Shown in pieces: positions 1 to 5,668 of a stretch of 11,539 nucleotides of DNA; the first letter of the stretch is position 1, and each line of letters starts with the position of its first letter. Origin of the DNA: Candidatus Aerophobota bacterium (GTDB taxonomy: Bacteria; Aerophobota; Aerophobia; Aerophobales; JAGGXI01); NCBI GenBank assembly GCA_021163155.1, contig JAGGXI010000093.1:1-11539 (forward strand), read 5' to 3'. A program made the position numbers and the translations under genes. The notes under the pieces were generated by a model. It was not told the origin of the DNA, ran no database searches, and worked only from the letters and a program-made list of their open reading frames with translations.

Positions 1-1
1 T

Positions 2-1108
2 ATTGGCAAAATTAGAAATGAGGGAAATATTCTCTGGAGCTTTGCCCCTCACGATATATCAACCATCTTGTTTCTTCTTGATGAGTTTCCTGAAATTGTT
101 TTCTCTACCGGAGGGAGATATCTCCAGACAAAAGTCTTTGATACTACTTTAACCAGTATGGATTTTGCCAGTGGGGTTAAAGCTCATATCTTTGTTAGCT
201 GGCTTCATCCTTTTAAGGAGCAAAAGCTGGTGGTAGTGGGCAGTAAAAAGATGGCCCTCTTTGATGATGTAAGTAAAGAGAAGCTGTTTTTATATCCTCA
301 TAAAATTGAATGGGAAGAGAGACTCCCTGTAGCCTACAAGGCTCAGGCTGAGCCTGTTTCTTTTCAAATGGAAGAGCCTCTTAAATTAGAATGCCAGCAC
401 TTTCTTAATTGTATTGAAAAACGTCTTACTCCTAAAACTGATGCTCAGGAAGGTCTGCGTGTTTTAAGAGTGCTTCATGCCTCTCAGCAATCATTAGAAA
501 AGGGTGAAAAGATTTATTTAAATCTCTCAAAAAATAAGAGCTTTTACATTCATCCAACCAGCTTGATTGATGAGGACTGTGAGATTGGCAAAGGAACCAA
601 AATATGGCATTTTTCTCATATCCTTAAAGGCTCAAAAATTGGAAGAGATTGCCGTATTGGTCAAAATGTTGTCATTGGCCCTGATGTTAAGATTGGCAAT
701 AAGGTTAAAATTCAAAACAATGTCTCTATTTATAAAGGGGTAACTTTAGAAGATGAGGTCTTTTGTGGACCATCAATGGTTTTTACCAATGTAATGAATC
801 CAAGAAGCGCTATTCCTCGAATGAGTGAGCTTAAAGCTACTTTAGTTAAAAAAGGGGCTACCATAGGAGCAAATGCTACAATTATCTGCGGAAACACCCT
901 TGGAAAATATTCCTTTATTGGAGCAGGAGCTGTTGTAACAGAAGATATCCCTGATTATGCTCTTTGTTTTGGTAATCCTGCAAGAATAAGAGGCTATATG
1001 TGCGAGTGTGGAATTAAGCTGGAGTTTAATGGTAATTTTGCTAAATGCAAAGCTTGCGGGAAGAGATATAAAATGATAGATGAAAATAACGTGAAACGTG
1101 AGAAGTGA
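2..1108 (+). CDS. Fused Gfo/Idh oxidoreductase (C-terminal part) and hexapeptide N-acetyltransferase, WbpB-WbpD type; 5' end outside the window
   Basis: The frame is open from base 2 and the start lies upstream; an internal TTG at 68 is not the start. Visible residues 1-175 are the C-terminal half of a Gfo/Idh/MocA dehydrogenase, with the FAPHDIS motif at 14-20, whose His is the usual active-site position. From about residue 180 (base 530 on) comes a left-handed beta-helix acetyltransferase: YIHPTS, then repeated IGxxxxI hexapeptides, WHFSH, and GNPAR near the end. A C-terminal CxC-x12-CxxC knuckle may bind zinc, as in WbpD/WlbB proteins. Known relatives oxidise UDP-GlcNAcA at C3 and acetylate the 3-amino sugar, so the fusion would hold the steps on either side of the next gene's aminotransferase. 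Its last six codons (VKREK, stop) lie in a 7-bp repeat. Family is confident; the exact sugar is inferred. Confidence 0.88.
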   Translation: MGKIRNEGNILWSFAPHDISTILFLLDEFPEIVFSTGGRYLQTKVFDTTLTSMDFASGVKAHIFVSWLHPFKEQKLVVVGSKKMALFDDVSKEKLFLYPHKIEWEERLPVAYKAQAEPVSFQMEEPLKLECQHFLNCIEKRLTPKTDAQEGLRVLRVLHASQQSLEKGEKIYLNLSKNKSFYIHPTSLIDEDCEIGKGTKIWHFSHILKGSKIGRDCRIGQNVVIGPDVKIGNKVKIQNNVSIYKGVTLEDEVFCGPSMVFTNVMNPRSAIPRMSELKATLVKKGATIGANATIICGNTLGKYSFIGAGAVVTEDIPDYALCFGNPARIRGYMCECGIKLEFNGNFAKCKACGKRYKMIDENNVKREK

Positions 1109-1153
1109 GTAGTAAAACGTAAAAAGTGAAACGTGAGAGGTAAGACGTGAAAA
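1091..1153 (+). repeat. Nine tandem degenerate 7-bp units (consensus GTGARAN) across a gene junction
   Basis: Cutting the sequence from 1091 into sevens gives nine units, each starting GT and running GTGAAAC, GTGAGAA or close variants, for exactly 63 bases. The array encodes the end of the oxidoreductase-acetyltransferase, its stop codon (1106-1108), the whole spacer and the GTG start of the aminotransferase. It is the reverse complement of the family seen at 3089-3137 and 8183-8210. Confidence 0.75.
1135..1141 (+). promoter_or_regulatory. Ribosome-binding site made by the 7-bp repeat
   Basis: GAGAGGT contains a 5-base match (GAGGT, 1137-1141) to the usual Shine-Dalgarno sequence. It is 5 bases from GTG 1147 and 11 from ATG 1153, so spacing favours the GTG start. 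The motif comes from two adjoining repeat units. Confidence 0.5.
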
Positions 1154-2304
1154 TGAAGGTTCCAATTCTCAATCTTAAAAGGCTTCATAATTCTATAAAA
1201 GATGAAATTTATGAGGCTTTCGATGGTGTCTTTAGTGAACAGCGTTTTATATTAGGAAAACAGGTTAAGCAGCTTGAGGAGAGAGTATCTTCTTATATAG
1301 GAACAAAATATGCAGTTGGTATTGCCTCAGGTACAGATGCCTTGCTCTTAGCCTTAAAAGCTCTATCTTATAAGATTTATGGGAGGGAATACTTTAAATC
1401 TGAAGATGAGATTATTACTACACCCTTTACTTTTGTAGCCACCGCAGATACCATTTTGCTTTCAGGAGCAGCTCCTGTGTTTGTAGATATAGACTCCTAT
1501 ACATATAATATCAACCCGGAAAATATAAGGAAATATCTTTCCAATAATTCCTCAAAGGTTAAAGCTATAATTCCTGTTCATCTTTATGGACAGGCTTGTA
1601 ATATGGATGGAATAATGCAAACAGCTAAAGAATTTGGAATTTATGTAATTGAGGATGTAGCTCAGGCTTTTGGAGGAAAATGGAAAGATAAAAAGCTTGG
1701 AAATTTCGGAATTGCTGGCTGTTTAAGCTTTTTTCCCACCAAGGGTTTAGGCAGTTTTGGAGATGGGGGGATGGTAGTCACAAACGATAAAACCATAGCA
1801 GAAATAGTGGATATGTTAAGAAAGCATGGTGGCAAGGATAAATATAATGTTAGCATCCTTGGACACAATAGTCGACTTGATACATTGCAAGCATCTATAT
1901 TGCTAAAAAAACTAAAGTATGTAGAGAAGTGGAACGAGAATAAAAGAAAAATTGCTCAAGTTTATAATACTGAGCTTTCAGGCATTAACGATATTATATT
2001 ACCTGTTGCACATAACTCTCTGCCTATTACTCCTGTTTATCATCAGTACACTATAAGAGTCAAAAAAAGGGATGAATTGCAAGCTTATCTAAAGAAAAAA
2101 GAAATTCAAACAATAACATATTATCCAGTTTCTTTACATAAGCAAAAGCTTTTTGATGGGAGAGTAAATCCTGCTAGAAAATTTGGAAGCCTAAAAAACT
2201 CTGAACTTGTTACAAAACAAGTTCTTTCTTTGCCTATAGATCCTCTACAAACAGAAGAGGAGACAACTTACGTAGTAAATATGATTAAAGAATTTTTTAT
2301 TTAG
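1147..2304 (+). CDS. wbpE: DegT/DnrJ/EryC1/StrS PLP aminotransferase, WbpE type (UDP-3-keto-GlcNAcA 3-aminotransferase)
   Basis: This full-length sugar aminotransferase has 385 residues from GTG 1147, or 383 from ATG 1153. The second start gives the family-typical MKVPILNLKR; ribosome-binding-site spacing favours the first. Numbered from ATG 1153, the substrate and phosphate loop SGTDALLLAL is at 59-68, IEDVAQAFGG at 166-175 carries the Asp that pairs with the PLP ring nitrogen, and SFFPTKGLG carries the PLP lysine at 197, followed by GDGG. It follows directly after the fused oxidoreductase-acetyltransferase, which supports amination of UDP-3-keto-GlcNAcA with glutamate as donor. DegT enzymes for 3-keto and 4-keto sugars look alike, so the substrate rests on context. 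The spacer before it is 38 bases and entirely repeat, so co-transcription with the upstream gene is likely. Confidence 0.88.
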   Translation: MKMKVPILNLKRLHNSIKDEIYEAFDGVFSEQRFILGKQVKQLEERVSSYIGTKYAVGIASGTDALLLALKALSYKIYGREYFKSEDEIITTPFTFVATADTILLSGAAPVFVDIDSYTYNINPENIRKYLSNNSSKVKAIIPVHLYGQACNMDGIMQTAKEFGIYVIEDVAQAFGGKWKDKKLGNFGIAGCLSFFPTKGLGSFGDGGMVVTNDKTIAEIVDMLRKHGGKDKYNVSILGHNSRLDTLQASILLKKLKYVEKWNENKRKIAQVYNTELSGINDIILPVAHNSLPITPVYHQYTIRVKKRDELQAYLKKKEIQTITYYPVSLHKQKLFDGRVNPARKFGSLKNSELVTKQVLSLPIDPLQTEEETTYVVNMIKEFFI

Positions 2305-2438
2305 CACTCTAACATTATGTGTAATTTTTCTTCTTGATCATATAGGGATTTATTAATCTCTTCATTTTTTAAGGGGGAGGGCGATGTGTTGAGAGGGAAA
2401 TATGAAAATATTGAGAAAAAGTTTAAGGAGGCAAAGAA

Positions 2439-2660
2439 ATGCCGATTTATAAATTTAGAGTAGTCATTGAACAGGACGAAGACAAGGTTTATATAGCTTC
2501 TGTTCCTGCGTTGCAGGGTTGCTATTCCCAGGGAGTAACCATTGAAGAGGCAATAGAAAACATTAAAGATGCTATAAAACTTCACATAGAAGCTCGTAAA
2601 TCCTTTAACGAACCTATACCCATTGAATCCGCTATTGAGGAAGTAGAAGTAAATGTCTAA
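2439..2660 (+). CDS. hicB: HicB-family antitoxin
   Basis: This 73-residue protein has the HicB pattern: an N-terminal strand (YKFRVVIEQDED), a second strand with VPALQGCYSQG, then a helix starting TIEEAIENIKDAI. This is the partial RNase-H-like fold that binds and blocks HicA. It is short and lacks the C-terminal DNA-binding (RHH or HTH) domain of longer HicB proteins, so it may not autoregulate by itself. A strong AAGGAG (2425-2430) lies 8 bases before the ATG. Its last codons overlap the toxin start at 2653 by 8 bases. Antitoxin-before-toxin order is less common than hicA-hicB but known. It lies 134 bases after the aminotransferase and is unrelated to sugar synthesis. The partner toxin is frameshifted, so the antitoxin may have no job left. 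Confidence 0.85.
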   Translation: MPIYKFRVVIEQDEDKVYIASVPALQGCYSQGVTIEEAIENIKDAIKLHIEARKSFNEPIPIESAIEEVEVNV

Positions 2661-2878
2661 AATTAGTCCTGCTAAACCTGAAGAAGTTGTTCGAATGCTT
2701 AACAAACTTGGTTTCCAAAAGATTAGACAGAGTGGAAGTCATGCAGTTTTTAGGCATTCAAATGGGCGATGGGCAACCGTGCCCTTACATAAAGGAAAAG
2801 ATATAGCAAGGGGGGACGCTTTACAAAATTTTGAAAGATGCTGGTATATCATACGAAAAGTTTAAAAAGTTAAAATAG
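2653..2878 (+). pseudogene. hicA: HicA toxin (mRNA interferase), frameshifted at a G6 run
   Basis: The first 54 residues read as HicA: KPEEVVRMLNKLGF, then RQSGSHAVFRH with the catalytic-type His at 30, then TVPLHKGKDIARG. After this the frame loses all family similarity and stops at 2865. Six Gs lie at 2810-2815. Reading with five restores TLYKILKDAGISYEKFKK and a stop at 2876-2878, giving a normal 74-residue HicA with its conserved last helix. The toxin is therefore inactivated by a +1 slip, or the base is a sequencing or assembly error in a homopolymer. Until the frameshift it is a normal dsRBD-fold ribosome-dependent RNase. The start codon overlaps hicB. Confidence 0.85.
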
Positions 2879-2949
2879 AAAATCATAAATGTAGCATATG
2901 TCCCAATAATAAATAAGGATAAAATGGGAAGTAAAAAGAGAGAAGTTAA

Positions 2950-3087
2950 ATGAAGACACATAAGGATTTGGATGTTTGGAAAGAATCCATTGAATTGGTA
3001 ACAAAAATTTATCCCATGAAGTATAGCAAGCTACTTCACGGGGTGGGTTTAATTCACTACTTGAGGAAGAAGAAAAATGAAAAATAA
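2950..3087 (+). pseudogene. Four-helix-bundle protein (23S rRNA intervening-sequence family), internally deleted
   Basis: This 45-codon ORF starts THKDLDVWKESIELVTKIY after the initial MK, the standard first helix of the four-helix-bundle family found in 23S rRNA intervening sequences and elsewhere. It ends GLIHYLRKKKNEK, which resembles that family's last helix. Intact members have about 115-125 residues, so roughly 75 residues of the middle are missing. The junction codes only for PMKYSKLLHG, which comes from the palindrome at 3011-3044. I see a deletion or replacement rather than a working short protein. The function of intact members is unclear. The N-terminal match is strong; the C-terminal match is weaker because it is short. 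Confidence 0.65.
3011..3044 (+). repeat. 34-base palindrome at the deletion point of the four-helix-bundle remnant
   Basis: CCC-A-TGAAGTA (3013-3023) pairs with TACTTCA-C-GGG (3032-3042). This is a 10-bp stem with one A-C mismatch around an 8-base loop, extendable by an A-T and a G-T pair. No T-run follows, so it is not a typical terminator. It lies exactly where the two ends of the broken gene meet. It may be a REP-like or IS200/IS605-end-like hairpin, but no transposase is near. Confidence 0.55.
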
Positions 3088-3196
3088 CGTCTCACGTTTC
3101 ACCTCTCACCTCTCACGTTCTCCTTCTCACGTCTCACAAAATATTTTCGGGGATGGTAGAACAGCGGAGAGGATTATGAGGGTATTATCAACTTAA
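3077..3196 (+). pseudogene. C-terminal remnant of a UDP-GlcNAc 2-epimerase (WecB/WbpI-like), in frame behind 7-bp repeats
   Basis: Bases 3140-3193 read NIFGDGRTAERIMRVL plus ST and a stop. This matches the last helix of UDP-GlcNAc 2-epimerases, where NP(Y/F)GDG is followed by a helix with xxERIxxxL. The intact NeuC later in this window has the same element (NPYGDGNASKYVV). Everything before it is missing: the frame runs back through the 7-bp repeats to an ATG at 3077, a 39-codon ORF with a repeat-coded first half. Because it lies just downstream of the WbpB/D/E-like genes, the lost gene could have been the WbpI-type epimerase of that pathway. It is unlikely to make a functional product. The identification rests on about 18 codons. 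Confidence 0.55.
3089..3137 (+). repeat. Seven tandem degenerate 7-bp units (consensus YTCTCAC)
   Basis: From 3089 the sequence divides exactly into seven units of seven bases. Most read GTCTCAC or CTCTCAC; GTTTCAC, TTCTCAC and GTTCTCC are the variants. This is the reverse complement of the run at 1091-1153. It begins one base after the four-helix-bundle remnant's stop codon and ends two bases before the 2-epimerase remnant. Confidence 0.75.
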
Positions 3197-3210
3197 AGAA
3201 AAGTAAGGTC

Positions 3211-3238
3211 TTGAAATACCCAGATTGAAGATTAAAAA
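3211..3238 (+). promoter_or_regulatory. Possible sigma-70-type promoter before the truncated dehydratase
   Basis: TTGAAA (3211-3216, 5 of 6 to consensus) is followed after 16 bases by TAAAAA (3233-3238, 4 of 6). In AT-rich DNA such matches are common by chance. It would drive the truncated legB and perhaps the whole nonulosonic-acid operon. Confidence 0.2.
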
Positions 3239-3254
3239 ATAAAAGAGAGAGGAA

Positions 3255-3518
3255 ATGAAAGTATTAGTTACAGGAGCAGGTGGATTTATTGGTTCACATT
3301 TATGTGAGGCATTAGTTGAAAATGGATATGAAGTAAAAGCCTTTGTGAGATACAATTCTCGAAACTTTTGGGGATGGTTGGAAACTTCTCCTTACAAAGA
3401 AGATATGGAAATAATTGCCGGCGATATAAGAGATTACGATAGTGTAAAGGATGCGATGAGAGATACTGATACTATATTCCACTTAGTTATTTTAAAATGC
3501 GTTGGCTCTTGCAAGTAG
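3255..3518 (+). pseudogene. legB: LegB-type NDP-sugar 4,6-dehydratase (extended SDR), only the N-terminal quarter left
   Basis: Residues 1-78 are the start of an extended short-chain dehydrogenase: KVLVTGAGGFIGSHLCEAL with the GxxGxxG NAD site, VKAFVRYNSRNFWGWLE, GDIRD and IFHL. The YNSxxxWGWL stretch is what I know from LegB, the NAD-dependent UDP-GlcNAc 4,6-dehydratase that opens the legionaminic acid route. Family members have about 320-340 residues. Here similarity stops after FHL, where AALIAIPYSY-like sequence would follow, and nine unrelated residues lead to a stop. The catalytic Ser/Thr, Glu and YxxxK residues are all lost, so no activity is possible from this fragment. Start and GAGAG ribosome site (3245-3249) are intact. 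No continuation was found before the next gene. Confidence 0.75.
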
Positions 3519-3528
3519 AGAGCTTTTT
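3505..3528 (+). terminator. Weak stem-loop with T-run at the end of the truncated dehydratase
   Basis: GCTCT (3505-3509) and AGAGC (3519-3523) can form a 5-bp stem with a 9-base loop, followed directly by TTTTT. The short stem makes it a doubtful intrinsic terminator. If active, it would separate the remnant region from the operon starting at 3596. Confidence 0.25.
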
Positions 3529-3595
3529 AAAAATTGCTTATTTTTGGACCTTACGTTTTTAAGAGACAAGATTTAATTCAGGGAGGAAATTGAAA

Positions 3596-4558
3596 GTGAA
3601 GGTTTTAGTTACTGGCGCTGCAGGTTACATAGGTTCTACACTTTGTAGGATATTACTGTCAGAAGGCTATGAGGTAATCGGAATAGATAAACTCTTGTTT
3701 GGTGGAGAGAGTTTATTAGGATTGCTTCAACATAATAACTTCAGATTTATTAAAGGAGATACTTATAATACCTCTACTTATGAAGATCTTATAAATTCTA
3801 AGACATCTATAGTTCATTTAGCTGCTGTGGTTGGCGAACCTGCAAGTAGAAAAATACCTGAAGAAACTATAAAAACAAATTTAGAAGCTACTAAAAAAGT
3901 TATAAGTCTTGCTGTTAAAAAGAAGATTAAAAAGTTTGTTTTTGTATCAACATGTAGTAATTATGGAAAATGCATAGGGGAAAAACCTGCAACTGAAGAA
4001 TTCGAGTTAAACCCACTCTCTCTTTATGCAAAAACAAAAGTTCAAATAGAAAATTACTTGGCAAATGATATAAAGGATAAATTAAATTGGACAATACTAA
4101 GACTTGCAACAGTTTATGGAATCTCTCCAAGGCTAAGATTTGATCTAACGGTGAACGATTTCACTATGCACGCAATTGTTGACAAAAAATTAGTGATATT
4201 TCTTCCAAGATCAAATAGACCTTATGTGCATGTAGTAGATGTTGCAGAAGCTGTAGACCTAGTGTTGAAAAACATGAATTTGACTGTCCAAGAGATCTTC
4301 AATGTGGGTGATACAAAAGAAAATTACAGGAAAATTGATATAGTTAACAAGATAAAAAAGATAGTTGGAGATTTTGACGTGGAATTCGTCAAAAAAGGTG
4401 AAGATCTGAGAGACTATAAAGTTAGTTTCGAAAAGATAAAAAGAAAGTTAAATTATAAGACTATAAGAACTGTTTCTAATGGGATAAAAGAAATAGTATT
4501 TGTTGTGAAAAATGAGATAATCACCGATTTTGATGATAAGAAATACTATAATGCTTAG
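3596..4558 (+). CDS. Extended SDR, NDP-sugar epimerase/dehydratase family, substrate unknown
   Basis: From GTG 3596 this is a 320-residue extended SDR. It has GAAGYIGS (8-15, NAD-binding GxxGxxG), HLAAVVGEPA (74-83), STCSNYG (118-124) with the catalytic Ser/Thr, YAKTK (144-148) with the Tyr-Lys pair, RPYVHVVDVAEA (208-219) and FNVGDT. A TTG at 3590 is in frame, but GGGAGG (3581-3586) is only 3 bases from it and 9 from GTG 3596, so the later start is preferred. NDP-sugar 4,6-dehydratases usually have an acidic residue after the catalytic Thr (TDE or TSE); here it is C-S, which points to an epimerase or reductase. It may modify a side-branch sugar. It sits just before the LegC-type aminotransferase, 12 bases apart. 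The exact reaction is not determined. Confidence 0.8.
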   Translation: MKVLVTGAAGYIGSTLCRILLSEGYEVIGIDKLLFGGESLLGLLQHNNFRFIKGDTYNTSTYEDLINSKTSIVHLAAVVGEPASRKIPEETIKTNLEATKKVISLAVKKKIKKFVFVSTCSNYGKCIGEKPATEEFELNPLSLYAKTKVQIENYLANDIKDKLNWTILRLATVYGISPRLRFDLTVNDFTMHAIVDKKLVIFLPRSNRPYVHVVDVAEAVDLVLKNMNLTVQEIFNVGDTKENYRKIDIVNKIKKIVGDFDVEFVKKGEDLRDYKVSFEKIKRKLNYKTIRTVSNGIKEIVFVVKNEIITDFDDKKYYNA

Positions 4559-4570
4559 AAGGATAGTAGA

Positions 4571-5668
4571 ATGAGGAAGGTTGAATTGGATGCACCTAAT
4601 CTGGGAGAGCATGAAAAACAGTATCTTAATAAATGTATCGATTTATCTTTTGTTTCCACAGTGGGTCCATTCGTTCCAGAGTTTGAAGAAAAATTTGCAA
4701 AATATATTGGTGTAAGAAAAGCGATCTCAGTGCAAAGCGGAACAGCAGCCTTGCACATAGCTCTTTATGAATTAGGAATTGGAAAAGGTGATGAGGTAAT
4801 CGTGCCTGCTCTTACATTTATTGCCACTATAAATCCCATATTATATGTAGAAGCAAAACCTGTGATTGTTGATGTGGATTTAGAAACCTGGAATATTGAC
4901 CCAGAAGAGATTAAAAAAGCTGTTACCAAAAATACTAAAGCTATAATTCCCGTTCATCTTTATGGGAATCCTTGTAATATGGATGCTATAATGAAAATAG
5001 CTGAAGAATACAATCTTTATGTGATAGAGGATGCTACAGAAAGCCTTGGTGCAACTTACAAAGGAAAACAGACAGGAACTTTTGGAGACTTTGGTTGCTT
5101 CAGTTTCAATGGAAACAAATTGATAACTACTGGTGGTGGTGGAATGGTTGTAACAGGTGATGAGAAAAGAGCTGAGCATATTAAATTCCTTGTCAATCAA
5201 GCAAGAGACGATTCCAAAGGTTACTACCATCCAGAAATGGGCTTTAATTATAGAATGACAAATATTGAGGCAGCCCTGGGTTTAGCTCAATTAAAAAGAA
5301 TTGATGAATTTTTAAACAAAAAAAGGAAATTCAGACAGATTTATCAAGAAGTTTTAATTGATTTACCATATGTGAAATTTCAGAAAGAATGCAATGGAAC
5401 GGAGGGTAGTTGGTGGCTTACCTGTATTAAGATTGAAAAAGATGTGAATATTGATAGCTTAATGGAGAAGTTGAAAGAAAAGGGTATCCAAACAAGAAGA
5501 ATATTTGTTCCAGCTTGTGAGATGCCTTATTTAAAAAAATACTCGACTGAATGTCCAAATGCATATAAAATCTACCAAAAGGGAATTTGTTTACCCAGTT
5601 CAACATTAAATACTGCGGATAGCGTAAAGGGAGCCGGTTTAATAATTAAAGAGCTCTTAAATGGCTAA
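4571..5668 (+). CDS. legC: DegT-family PLP aminotransferase, LegC type (4-keto-6-deoxy sugar 4-aminotransferase)
   Basis: This 365-residue protein has the DegT order: WVSS-like SFVSTVGPFVPEFEEKF (26-42), QSGTAALHIAL (55-65), PALTFIATINPI (79-90), IEDATESLGA (152-161) with the PLP-ring Asp at 154, and SFNGNKLITTGGGG with the PLP lysine at 183. The triple-Gly after the lysine and the TVGPFV opening match LegC-like enzymes, which move an amino group from glutamate to C4 of a UDP-4-keto-6-deoxy-HexNAc. It is distinct from the WbpE-like protein at 1147. GAAGGA lies 7 bases before ATG. It overlaps the next gene by 8 bases, so the two are probably translationally coupled. The role in legionaminic-type synthesis rests on the neuD, neuC, neuB and ptmE neighbours. 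Its expected substrate donor, LegB, is broken in this window. Confidence 0.85.
   Translation: MRKVELDAPNLGEHEKQYLNKCIDLSFVSTVGPFVPEFEEKFAKYIGVRKAISVQSGTAALHIALYELGIGKGDEVIVPALTFIATINPILYVEAKPVIVDVDLETWNIDPEEIKKAVTKNTKAIIPVHLYGNPCNMDAIMKIAEEYNLYVIEDATESLGATYKGKQTGTFGDFGCFSFNGNKLITTGGGGMVVTGDEKRAEHIKFLVNQARDDSKGYYHPEMGFNYRMTNIEAALGLAQLKRIDEFLNKKRKFRQIYQEVLIDLPYVKFQKECNGTEGSWWLTCIKIEKDVNIDSLMEKLKEKGIQTRRIFVPACEMPYLKKYSTECPNAYKIYQKGICLPSSTLNTADSVKGAGLIIKELLNG

Larger units (their letters stand above)
2866..3254 (+). other. Region without an intact gene, made of gene remnants and repeats
   Basis: Between the hicA frameshift and the truncated dehydratase there is no intact gene. From left to right it holds about 70 bases of AT-rich sequence with nothing recognised, a deleted four-helix-bundle gene with a palindrome, a 49-base run of 7-bp repeats, the C-terminal end of a 2-epimerase, and a possible weak promoter. 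These parts have their own entries. Confidence 0.7.

Noticed and set aside
2397-2459. Small + strand ORF (reads LRGKYENIEKKFKEAKK) before hicB
   Set aside because: It overlaps the hicB ribosome site and start, is very short and has no recognisable domain.
2301-2705. 134-codon ORF on the minus strand across hicB and the spacer
   Set aside because: It is antisense to the clearly coding hicB, has no family features, and its N-terminal part is simply the hicB complement.
3011-3044. The palindrome as an intrinsic terminator
   Set aside because: The stem is followed by TGGG rather than a T-run, and it lies inside an open reading frame remnant.
3089-3137. Possible CRISPR array or direct-repeat attachment site
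   Set aside because: Units are only 7 bases, contiguous and without spacers; this is a tandem repeat.
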